The translations under genes were made by a program, and so were the position numbers. Shown here piece by piece: positions 5,891 through 10,889 of a stretch of 12,985 nucleotides of DNA (position 1 is its first letter; every line of letters begins with the position of its first letter). This stretch comes from Bordetella parapertussis (lineage in GTDB: Bacteria; Pseudomonadota; Gammaproteobacteria; Burkholderiales; CAIKXV01), in assembly GCA_945877995.1 (NCBI GenBank), contig CAMDXD010000069.1, positions 1-12,985 of the forward strand, given 5' to 3'. Below the pieces are notes generated by a model, which was not told where the DNA came from, searched no databases, and worked only from the letters and a program-made list of their open reading frames with translations.

Positions 5891-6018
5891 TTGATGACTA
5901 TCTCCACGTTTGTCCACAGCCACCACAGACCGACAGGAATGCCAACCAGCAGGCACACGACCCCGATAAGCGCGAGCGCGCCAAGCAGCAGGAAAAAACC
6001 ATCCAGATCAAGATTCAT
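5887..6018 (-). CDS. 43-residue single-TM membrane micro-protein
   Basis: This very small protein is almost entirely one hydrophobic helix (about residues 8-36, ending WWLW) with an acidic N-terminus (MNLDLDG) and a short polar end. The ATG is preceded by AGGAGGG at good spacing, and the stop overlaps the next start (ATGA), so it is translated with confidence despite its size. No family is recognised. A much longer frame through the same region has no ribosome binding site and overlaps two other genes. Confidence 0.65.
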   Translation of the reverse strand: MNLDLDGFFLLLGALALIGVVCLLVGIPVGLWWLWTNVEIVIK

Positions 6019-6172
6019 TTCGCACTCCCTCCTCATCATCCTCATCGTCGTACGGCCCCTGCGCCAGCCGCTCCAGCGCGTCGAGATCCTCCGACATCGC
6101 GCGCAGCACATGCAGGACGCAGCCCACCGCCAGCAGAGCCACGCTGGCGTAGAACAGCAGGTCAGTCCACAT
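6008..6172 (-). CDS. 54-residue membrane protein with acidic tail
   Basis: This small gene starts at ATG 6172 behind a strong GGGGAGGT site and ends at TGA 6008. It overlaps its neighbours by 11 bases on each side. The product begins MWTDLLFYASVALLAVGCVL, a single N-terminal membrane helix. An amphipathic stretch (RAMSEDLDALERLAQ) and an acidic cluster (YDDEDDEEG) near the C-terminus follow. It is not recognised. Presence is supported by the ribosome binding site and by filling exactly the space between two other operon genes. Confidence 0.65.
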   Translation of the reverse strand: MWTDLLFYASVALLAVGCVLHVLRAMSEDLDALERLAQGPYDDEDDEEGVRNES

Positions 6173-6374
6173 CGCGACCTCCCCGCTTCCGTGCTGCCTC
6201 GAGCCGCTCGAAGTCGTCCAGGCAGTCCCTGTCGCAGAACTTCCGGCCCTCGGGCACGTCCTCGTCGCAGCTGTAGCACCGGCCGGTCGCGGTCAGCGTG
6301 GTGTGCCGCTGCCGGAGCGCCAGCGCGAGATCTCGCGCCTCGATGAACTGCGCCTGATCCGCTTCATCAGCCAT
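6162..6374 (-). CDS. Small zinc-finger protein (DksA/TraR- or DUF2116-like)
   Basis: This 70-residue protein has four cysteines spaced CX2C-X10-CX3C (Cys33, Cys36, Cys47, Cys51; GRCYSCDEDVPEGRKFCDRD) after an acidic helical N-terminus. The spacing suggests a single zinc ribbon or treble clef. The N-terminus (MADEADQAQF) recalls small phage TraR/DksA-like proteins, which bind RNA polymerase. The finger itself looks more like the short Zn-ribbons of DUF2116 type, so the family is uncertain. The start lies inside the 3' end of the ParB-like gene (8-base overlap). Confidence 0.75.
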   Translation of the reverse strand: MADEADQAQFIEARDLALALRQRHTTLTATGRCYSCDEDVPEGRKFCDRDCLDDFERLEAARKRGGRDVD

Positions 6375-8181
6375 GCGTCACCTCGGCGCTCTCGTCCACG
6401 CCGGCGGAGCCGGCCTGTTTCTCGATGTACTCACGGATCAGTTGCTTGCCTCTGGCAATCCGTGGGTCTTCGTCGTCGTCACCGGCCTGTTCCGGGATTT
6501 CCTCCGGGCCGACCTTCGCTGCCTTCGCTTTCCGCGCCCGCTTCGGCTTTGCCGGCGCAGCCGGCGCCGCGGTCTGATCCGCCGCCTGCGCAGCCTCAGA
6601 GGGGTCTGGAACCGGTTCGGCTGCTGGGGCAGCGAGGATCCGCGCTCGCATTGCAGGCGCGTCGATGCCTGCCTGAGCGCATGCCACGTCGAAATCCGGC
6701 GACCGGAACACGTACTGCTCGTGTTCGTCGTCGCTGTCCTCCTGGTCATGCTCGCCGGTCGCCTTGTCGATCAGCGCCGCCGCGGCGATCAGCCGCCGGA
6801 GCATCCTCGGGTCCTGTACGGCCTCGACCATCTCGCGGGCGCCGGTCTGCCAGCCGGTCGCGTACTCCACGACTTCGGGCAGGCAGGCCATGTGCGCGAT
6901 CTCCATCTGCTCGCGGGCATGGACCACCAGCATCTTCTCGGCGACCGCAGCCCACACGGCCGGGCTGTCGATGAGCTTGTCGATCGATGCGGCCGCGATC
7001 GCGCGGTTCGCCTTCTCGTATGCGTCGAACTGGGTGTCGAAGGGCGTATCCGCCTCGTCATCGTCGCGGTCGAGCGGATCCACTGGCGGCACGCCTGCAG
7101 CCCGCAGCGCCTCCTTGAGCTGCTCGCCTCGGGCGACGATCAGGTTCTTTCCGTTGCGCGCGTCGACGATCACCTCGCGCTCGACCTCGATGCCGGCCGA
7201 CTTGGCCAACTGCGCCCAGGTTCGATCGCCTCCGGGCGCCTTCGCGCTCAGCTCCACGAATTCGCTGTTCCAGGCGAGGCCGCTGTATCCGAGGTTGCGC
7301 TCGGCCACCTTCTCGGGCACCACCTTGCCCTTCTTCTCGGCCTGCTCCAGCAGCCGGGCCAGCTGCGCCTCGCGCTTCACGGCGTAACAGGTCGGGTTCA
7401 TGCACAGCCGCTCATCATCGATGTCGGCGTACAGCTCGCGGTTGTTCCCCGATCGCGTGGGGCACGCCTCGCACGAGCCGACATCGGCGACCAGGCGCTC
7501 GTCGTCGAGCTTCCAGATGGCTTTCCGCAGGTCGGTCGAGAACTGGACGCGCAGGATCTGCTGCGCCTCGCGAAACGGCCTCGACTCGCATGTGGCGTCG
7601 CGCTGATAGGACTGCTCGGTCAACGCATTGACGGCCTTTGTCTGCAGGTCCTCGCCGGGGATCCGCGCCACCAGCAGCGCGATCGACTCGGTGATCTGAC
7701 CGGCGGCCAGCGCCTCGCGGCCGGCCGGGTGCAACGCCAGCAGCTTGAGCTTCGCGTACACGTAGGCGCGGCTCTTGCCCACGCGGCCGGCAATCTGCTC
7801 GGCCGAGTGGCCGAAGTCGCGCTGCAGCCGTTCATACCCGCGCGCTTCCTCCATCGGCGAGAGGTCCTTCCGCTGCAGGTTCTCGACGATCTGGATCTCG
7901 GCGACCTGCTCGTCGTCGACCTCACACAGGCGGCAGGGCACCTGCTCGAGGCCGGCTTCGGCTGCGGCCACCAGTCGGCGGTGGCCGCTGATCACCTCGA
8001 ACTCGCCGGCCTGGCGCGCCGGCCGGATCAGGATCGGCTGCAGCACGCCCATGCGAGCGATGGACGTCGCGAGCTCGCTTACGTCGCCGATCGCCTCGCG
8101 CGGGTTCGTGGGGCTCGGGTGCAGCTTGTCGATCGGGAAATAGTCCACCAGGCTCTCCTGCAGGTTCTCGGGGGCGTTCAT
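6367..8181 (-). CDS. ParB/Spo0J-like DNA-binding protein with extra C-terminal domains
   Basis: This 604-residue protein is the largest complete gene here. Its N-terminus is a ParB/Srx-type domain: NPREAI (26-31), SGHRRL (65-70) and VENLQRKDLSPMEEA (99-113). A helix-turn-helix follows (about 123-150, FGHSAEQIAGRVGKSRAYVY). Beyond residue 195 there is a second module with four cysteines (Cys237, Cys240, Cys260, Cys265; SCEACP...CMNPTC) that may bind zinc. After a long helical region comes an Ala/Pro/Lys linker (PAAPAKPKRARKAKAAK) and an acidic tail. ParB proteins bind DNA and, in well-studied members, CTP. No ParA ATPase gene lies nearby, so plasmid-style partition is not evident; a role as DNA-organising or transcription factor is possible. 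The start overlaps the previous stop (ATGA). Confidence 0.85.
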   Translation of the reverse strand: MNAPENLQESLVDYFPIDKLHPSPTNPREAIGDVSELATSIARMGVLQPILIRPARQAGEFEVISGHRRLVAAAEAGLEQVPCRLCEVDDEQVAEIQIVENLQRKDLSPMEEARGYERLQRDFGHSAEQIAGRVGKSRAYVYAKLKLLALHPAGREALAAGQITESIALLVARIPGEDLQTKAVNALTEQSYQRDATCESRPFREAQQILRVQFSTDLRKAIWKLDDERLVADVGSCEACPTRSGNNRELYADIDDERLCMNPTCYAVKREAQLARLLEQAEKKGKVVPEKVAERNLGYSGLAWNSEFVELSAKAPGGDRTWAQLAKSAGIEVEREVIVDARNGKNLIVARGEQLKEALRAAGVPPVDPLDRDDDEADTPFDTQFDAYEKANRAIAAASIDKLIDSPAVWAAVAEKMLVVHAREQMEIAHMACLPEVVEYATGWQTGAREMVEAVQDPRMLRRLIAAAALIDKATGEHDQEDSDDEHEQYVFRSPDFDVACAQAGIDAPAMRARILAAPAAEPVPDPSEAAQAADQTAAPAAPAKPKRARKAKAAKVGPEEIPEQAGDDDEDPRIARGKQLIREYIEKQAGSAGVDESAEVTHG

Positions 8182-8654
8182 TCGGGGGTTCCTTCGTTGG
8201 TCTGGGCGGCACCGCGCTGCCGGTTCACGCGACGGTTGCGCAGCCGCCGCTGCTCGGGTGTCATGGCCGCATAGCGGGCGCGCATCGCGGCCCGGCGGGC
8301 TTCGGCGTAGCGCAGGTATCCCTCGGCATTGCGCTGCCGGTACTTCTCCGGGTCGGCCTCGCGCTGCCGGCGCATGCGCTCACGGGCAGCCGCGCGCGCC
8401 TTCTGCTGGTTGCGCGCATACCACTCACGCTGGTACTTCGCCTCCTTCTCTCGCCGGAGCTTCTCGGCGGCGGTTCGGTCGGCCGGCGGCTTCGGGCCGC
8501 GCCGCGCCTTGATCGCCGCGCGCGCCTTCTTCAACGACTCGACCTGCTGGCGATAGACCGCTTCCTCGCTCGTTTCGACGTCAACGAGCGTGACGCGCCG
8601 AGCGCGCGCGGAAATGCGCACCTTCGGTGGGCAGAACAGATCCATCAGGCTCAT
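8178..8654 (-). CDS. Arg/Tyr-rich repetitive coiled-coil protein
   Basis: This 158-residue, very basic protein has a repeated theme from residue 73 on: KYQREWYARNQQKARAAARE, then KYRQRNAEGYLRYAEARRAA, then RARYAAM. Such Y-x-R-x-Y/W plus Arg/Ala repeats occur in uncharacterised phage proteins and next to some HNH endonucleases, but no nuclease motif is present. It is probably an extended helix that binds nucleic acid. The first ATG (8654) shares a base with the upstream stop (TGATG) and has GGAGG at good distance; a second ATG lies three codons on. A short protein at 11631-11813 has the same flavour. Confidence 0.7.
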   Translation of the reverse strand: MSLMDLFCPPKVRISARARRVTLVDVETSEEAVYRQQVESLKKARAAIKARRGPKPPADRTAAEKLRREKEAKYQREWYARNQQKARAAARERMRRQREADPEKYRQRNAEGYLRYAEARRAAMRARYAAMTPEQRRLRNRRVNRQRGAAQTNEGTPE

Positions 8655-8842
8655 CAGTGCCTCCGTGCTGCCCGGCGGGCCATGTCACGCGCGCAGCAGC
8701 GCAGCAGCGGCGGCATCCAGAGCGTCTGCATGCACGACTCGAAGTCGCGCTTGATGCGCAGGTGCGCGTGGGCGTCGCGCAGCTGCTGCTCGGTGAACTC
8801 GGGCTCGACCAAGTCGAGCTTCAGCGTGTCGCCGTGGCGCAT
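8654..8842 (-). CDS. Hypothetical small phage protein
   Basis: This 62-residue protein, acidic at the N-terminus (LDLVEPEFTEQQL) and basic at the end (ARRAARRH), has three cysteines (37, 49, 50). It is not recognised. GAGGAGG precedes the ATG, which lies 22 bases inside the upstream gene, and the stop shares a base with the next start. Support is from the ribosome binding site and operon packing only. Confidence 0.6.
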   Translation of the reverse strand: MRHGDTLKLDLVEPEFTEQQLRDAHAHLRIKRDFESCMQTLWMPPLLRCCARDMARRAARRH

Positions 8843-9021
8843 TCGCGGGCCTCCTCAAGCTGGTCGCGGTAGTCGATCGCGGCAATGAGCAGCAGGAACG
8901 CGGCGCACACGGCGACCGCGGCTGCCCACGCGAGCGGGTCGCGCAGTTCAGACGTATGCACGGGCGCGTTCAGATTCGCGCGCAGGCCGCGCTGCAGCTC
9001 GTATCGCTGGCGTAGGTTCAT
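8821..9021 (-). CDS. Small single-TM membrane protein
   Basis: This 66-residue protein has a cytoplasmic-looking basic N-terminus (NLRQRYELQRGLRANL), one membrane helix (about residues 30-49, AAAVAVCAAFLLLIAAI) and a charged tail. The ATG at 9021 shares a base with the upstream stop (TGATG) and has GGAGGG upstream. A longer frame continuing further upstream overlaps two genes and was rejected. No family is recognised. Confidence 0.65.
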   Translation of the reverse strand: MNLRQRYELQRGLRANLNAPVHTSELRDPLAWAAAVAVCAAFLLLIAAIDYRDQLEEARECATATR

Positions 9022-9203
9022 CAGCTGGCCCTCCGCAGCGGCGTGCCCCGCGAACCGAGCGGCTCCAGCTCGATCAGCACGCGGCGCTGCTGCCGAGCCG
9101 TCCGGGCGCCCTGGTGCGCGCGAATCTGCAGCGAGAAGGCGCTGCAGATCGTGCTGAGCGCAGCGAAGGTGACCGTTGGGTGCGCGAACACGCGGGCGCT
9201 CAT
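9021..9203 (-). CDS. Hypothetical small basic protein
   Basis: This 60-residue protein begins with a mildly hydrophobic stretch (TVTFAALSTICSAFSLQI), followed by a basic segment (HQGARTARQQRRV). It is not recognised. The ATG overlaps the upstream stop (ATGA) and its stop shares a base with the next start (TGATG), so it fits the coupled operon. The assignment rests on this packing. Confidence 0.6.
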   Translation of the reverse strand: MSARVFAHPTVTFAALSTICSAFSLQIRAHQGARTARQQRRVLIELEPLGSRGTPLRRAS

Positions 9204-9553
9204 TCGATCCGCCAGACGCGCGTGCCGTCCGCAACCGTGCGCACGGCGTACAACGAACCGAACCCCTTCTGCTTCGCCCGTTTCGCGTGGGCGTAGAGGC
9301 TTTTCGGCTTTGCGTTGAACAGCCGGGACTGGCCCGGCTTCAGCTCGCAGACGGCATTGAACATCGCCGACGGCAGCCGCCCGGGCTGACTCGGGACGGA
9401 GATGCCTTCCTCGACCGGCCCGATGTCGAGCACATCTTCGTTCGCCTGAACCAGGCGGACGGTGGCGAGATCCACCGCGCCCTTGTCCAGGTCCTCACCG
9501 TACAGGCGCGCGCCTGTCGCGCGAGGGCGTCCTGCTGCTGCCGCTTTGCTCAT
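9200..9553 (-). CDS. Hypothetical protein, first gene of the leftward operon
   Basis: This 117-residue protein is not recognised. It has a basic N-terminus (SKAAAAGRPRATGARLYGED), a middle part with LDIGPVEEGISVP, and a basic C-terminal region (NAKPKSLYAHAKRAKQKGF followed by GTRVWRIE) that looks like a DNA- or RNA-contacting domain. It is the promoter-proximal gene of the leftward operon, the position of lambda N. It is not N-like in sequence: no short Arg-rich N-terminal box, and it is too long. Its GGAGG site, 5 bases before the ATG, lies in the 3' arm of a strong hairpin (9556-9592), so its translation may be controlled. Confidence 0.7.
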   Translation of the reverse strand: MSKAAAAGRPRATGARLYGEDLDKGAVDLATVRLVQANEDVLDIGPVEEGISVPSQPGRLPSAMFNAVCELKPGQSRLFNAKPKSLYAHAKRAKQKGFGSLYAVRTVADGTRVWRIE

Positions 9554-9555
9554 CG

Positions 9556-9592
9556 CTTCCTCCGTAGCGCCGGAATGGCGCGCGGGAGGAAG
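9556..9592 (-). promoter_or_regulatory. Hairpin burying the Shine-Dalgarno of the leftward operon
   Basis: Read on the minus strand, CTTCCTCC (9592-9585) pairs perfectly with GGAGGAAG (9563-9556), and inside it GCGCC (9581-9577) pairs with GGCGC (9571-9567) around an ATTCC loop. Symmetric 3+3 base internal loops (CGC and TAC) separate the stems. The 3' arm contains the whole ribosome binding site of the gene starting at 9553. The predicted PL start point (about 9584) falls just after the 5' arm, so only transcripts coming from further upstream would contain the full hairpin. Confidence 0.6.
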
Positions 9593-9620
9593 ATTAGGCC
9601 ATTAATGGCTTACACGTCAA
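9591..9620 (-). promoter_or_regulatory. Predicted leftward early promoter (PL)
   Basis: On the minus strand, TTGACG (9620-9615) is five of six matches to the -35 consensus. A spacer of 17-18 bases leads to CTAATC (9597-9592) or TAATCT (9596-9591), a mediocre -10. The spacer contains the dyad GCCATTAATGGC. The layout is superimposable on the rightward promoter at 10415-10444, which supports both. It would drive the 18-gene operon ending in int. Confidence 0.6.
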
Positions 9621-9632
9621 GCCAGATATGGC
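9598..9632. promoter_or_regulatory. Left operator pair (OL): two GCCA-N4-TGGC dyads
   Basis: GCCATTAATGGC (9598-9609, a perfect palindrome) and GCCAGATATGGC (9621-9632) lie 23 bp apart, about two helical turns. One fills the -35/-10 spacer of PL and the other abuts the upstream side of its -35. Identical half-sites, spacing and placement recur at 10403-10437. I infer binding sites for the repressor encoded at 9951-10376, the Cro-like protein, or both. Confidence 0.7.
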
Positions 9633-9649
9633 GCACGGTTGCAGTCAGA

Positions 9650-9949
9650 TCACTTTCGGAGCCATGCGGCCAGTTTGGATCCCCACTGGTGGGCTCGACG
9701 GTTCGAGTCGTCAATCACGTGAGCGGGAGGCGCGGGGTGCGAGCGGTCCAGCCCGTCTGCCGGCGGGCGGCGGTTCAATGCCTTGAGGATCAACTCCAGC
9801 TGCTCGAGGACGACAGCAGTGCAGAATGACAGCCCGACGCCAAGAAGAATGATCAAGCCAGCAATCTGATGCAGCACGTTGGTTGCCGACATCACCGCGA
9901 CGGCAGCCAGAAACCCGAGGACGCTGCAGGTAAACAGGAAAGCCTTCAA
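9650..9949 (-). CDS. Two-TM membrane protein in rex position
   Basis: This 99-residue protein starts at TTG (9949) one base after the repressor stop, with AAGAGG about ten bases upstream; Met20 (9892) is a weaker alternative. Hydrophobic helices cover about residues 3-21 and 28-49. A basic, Pro-rich cytoplasmic-type tail follows (NRRPPADG...RRAHQWGSKLAAWLRK). It lies between the repressor and PL and should be expressed with the repressor in the lysogen, as lambda rexAB is with cI. That makes superinfection exclusion or another lysogenic-conversion role plausible. There is no sequence similarity I recognise to RexB or known exclusion proteins. Confidence 0.65.
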   Translation of the reverse strand: MKAFLFTCSVLGFLAAVAVMSATNVLHQIAGLIILLGVGLSFCTAVVLEQLELILKALNRRPPADGLDRSHPAPPAHVIDDSNRRAHQWGSKLAAWLRK

Positions 9950-9950
9950 G

Positions 9951-10376
9951 CTATCGAGGCCTCTTGCCCGCCGCGTTGAACGGAACCAGCCGCACGTCGT
10001 CGTCCTGGACGGGTTGCTTCGTGTTGATCTTGTCCAGCAGTGCGCGTTGGGCTGGGGTGAGATCGCGCAGCATCTCGGCGAGCTGTTCCACGCGCCGCTG
10101 GTCTTTGGTGCGATGAATTACCGGGTCGAGGTCGGCGCTGAGGAGCGTGGGCAAATCAATCCGGAAGGCCAACGCGATCGCGGCCAGCGTGTCGATCGAT
10201 GGCGATGGCCCTTCCCCGTTCGTGACATGTCCGATGGTCCTGGCACCTAAGCTCACCGCGCCCTGACTAAGCCGGGCCGCTTCATCGGCGATCTTCTGGT
10301 TTGACGCCAAATGGGGATTCGCGCGCTTTAGCGCGCGGACGTTGCTGGCGACCAACTGTCGATAGTCGATCTTCAT
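9951..10376 (-). CDS. Phage repressor, XRE-family HTH without autoprotease domain
   Basis: This 141-residue protein has an XRE/Cro-CI type helix-turn-helix in the N-terminal half (about residues 24-80; TIGHVTNGEGPSPSIDTLAA is the recognition-helix to helix-4 region, followed by LAFRIDLPTLLS). A helical C-terminal region (RVEQLAEMLRDLTPAQRALL) may dimerise. There is no S24/LexA-type Ser-Lys protease domain. Its place between two matching operator regions and divergent from a Cro-like gene makes it the prophage repressor. There is no clear Shine-Dalgarno and no strong promoter upstream on this strand, as expected for an activated or autoregulated PRM. It is followed directly by the rex-position membrane protein. 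Confidence 0.85.
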   Translation of the reverse strand: MKIDYRQLVASNVRALKRANPHLASNQKIADEAARLSQGAVSLGARTIGHVTNGEGPSPSIDTLAAIALAFRIDLPTLLSADLDPVIHRTKDQRRVEQLAEMLRDLTPAQRALLDKINTKQPVQDDDVRLVPFNAAGKRPR

Positions 10377-10402
10377 TTCGTAAACGGTATCGCACCGCGC
10401 GC

Positions 10403-10437
10403 GCCATGTGTGGCTTGACCATCAGGCCATATATGGC
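10403..10437. promoter_or_regulatory. Right operator pair (OR): two GCCA-N4-TGGC dyads
   Basis: GCCATGTGTGGC (10403-10414) and GCCATATATGGC (10426-10437, a perfect palindrome) lie 23 bp apart. They are placed around the -35 of the rightward promoter exactly as the left pair is around PL. The intergenic gap is only 75 bp, so binding here would affect both the cro-like gene and the repressor gene. Confidence 0.72.
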
Positions 10438-10444
10438 GCAAACT
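10415..10444 (+). promoter_or_regulatory. Predicted rightward early promoter (PR)
   Basis: TTGACC (10415-10420) matches five of six -35 bases. The spacer holds the dyad GCCATATATGGC, and the -10 would be GCAAAC or CAAACT (10438-10444), a poor match. The expected start point is at about 10450-10452, practically on the ATG of the cro-like gene, implying a leaderless or nearly leaderless mRNA. A short palindrome GCAAACTTTGC covers 10438-10448. Confidence 0.55.
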
Positions 10445-10451
10445 TTGCGGC

Positions 10452-10643
10452 ATGAACGAACTCTCACTATTAGACCGGGTCGTGTGCGCCCTCAACAACC
10501 GCAAGGGCCACTGGCCGAACATCGCGCGGGAAGCCGAGGTTCCGTACCACACGCTCTCAAAGATCGCGCGGGGTGCAAACAAGGACCCTGGCGTTCGCAA
10601 GGTTGAGCGGCTCGCGAACGTGCTGCTTAGGGCGTCGACGTGA
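10452..10643 (+). CDS. Cro-like HTH protein
   Basis: This 63-residue protein is dominated by one helix-turn-helix: HWPNIAREAEVPYHTLSKIA (residues 20-39), then RGANKDPGVRKVERLANVL. This 'IA..a.VpyhTLsKIa.G...dPgv.kve.La' pattern is common in small phage regulators that sit opposite the repressor. It is divergent from the repressor gene with the right operators in between, so it should act as Cro, binding the same dyads and favouring lytic growth. No Shine-Dalgarno precedes the ATG; only the palindrome GCAAACTTTGC and GGC lie there. The stop is one base from the stop of the convergent gene on the other strand. Confidence 0.8.
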   Translation: MNELSLLDRVVCALNNRKGHWPNIAREAEVPYHTLSKIARGANKDPGVRKVERLANVLLRAST

Positions 10644-10644
10644 G

Positions 10645-10863
10645 CTACTTCGCAGATTCCGTGCTTGAAGGTGCGCATACGAAGGCCACGCTTGACCGTT
10701 CGAGCCGGGCCTGCTCGGCGAGCTTAACCGAGGCTTTGCCTGCTTCTTCACAGGCCGCCCGGTCGGCGAACGTTGCAGTCAGCCCGGCCGGTATGCGCGT
10801 CGTGTGCATGCCGGCGGTCAGCGAGAAGCTGCTCATCACCACGATCAGTATCCACTGCGTCAT
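10645..10863 (-). CDS. Small exported/anchored protein, antisense within the rightward operon
   Basis: This 72-residue protein starts at ATG 10863 behind a near-perfect GGAGGT site. The N-terminus (MTQWILIVVMSSFSLTAG) is a signal peptide or anchor; the rest is polar, with two cysteines (Cys38, Cys63) that could form a disulfide. The ACEEAGKA...VAFVCAP pattern is shared by many small exported phage proteins without known role. It is on the opposite strand to its neighbours, between the cro-like and cII-like genes, its stop facing the cro stop. This fits a moron expressed in the lysogen, or a gene on a PRE-type leftward transcript. Confidence 0.7.
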   Translation of the reverse strand: MTQWILIVVMSSFSLTAGMHTTRIPAGLTATFADRAACEEAGKASVKLAEQARLERSSVAFVCAPSSTESAK

Positions 10864-10889
10864 CTGAACCTCCGAGGTAAGGGGAAAAC

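Noticed and set aside
6373..8274. A 633-codon open frame on the plus strand opposite the ParB-like gene
   Set aside because: High G+C codon bias keeps the antisense frame open. Its translation is His/Arg/Leu low-complexity without any motif, and the ParB domain on the other strand is unmistakable.
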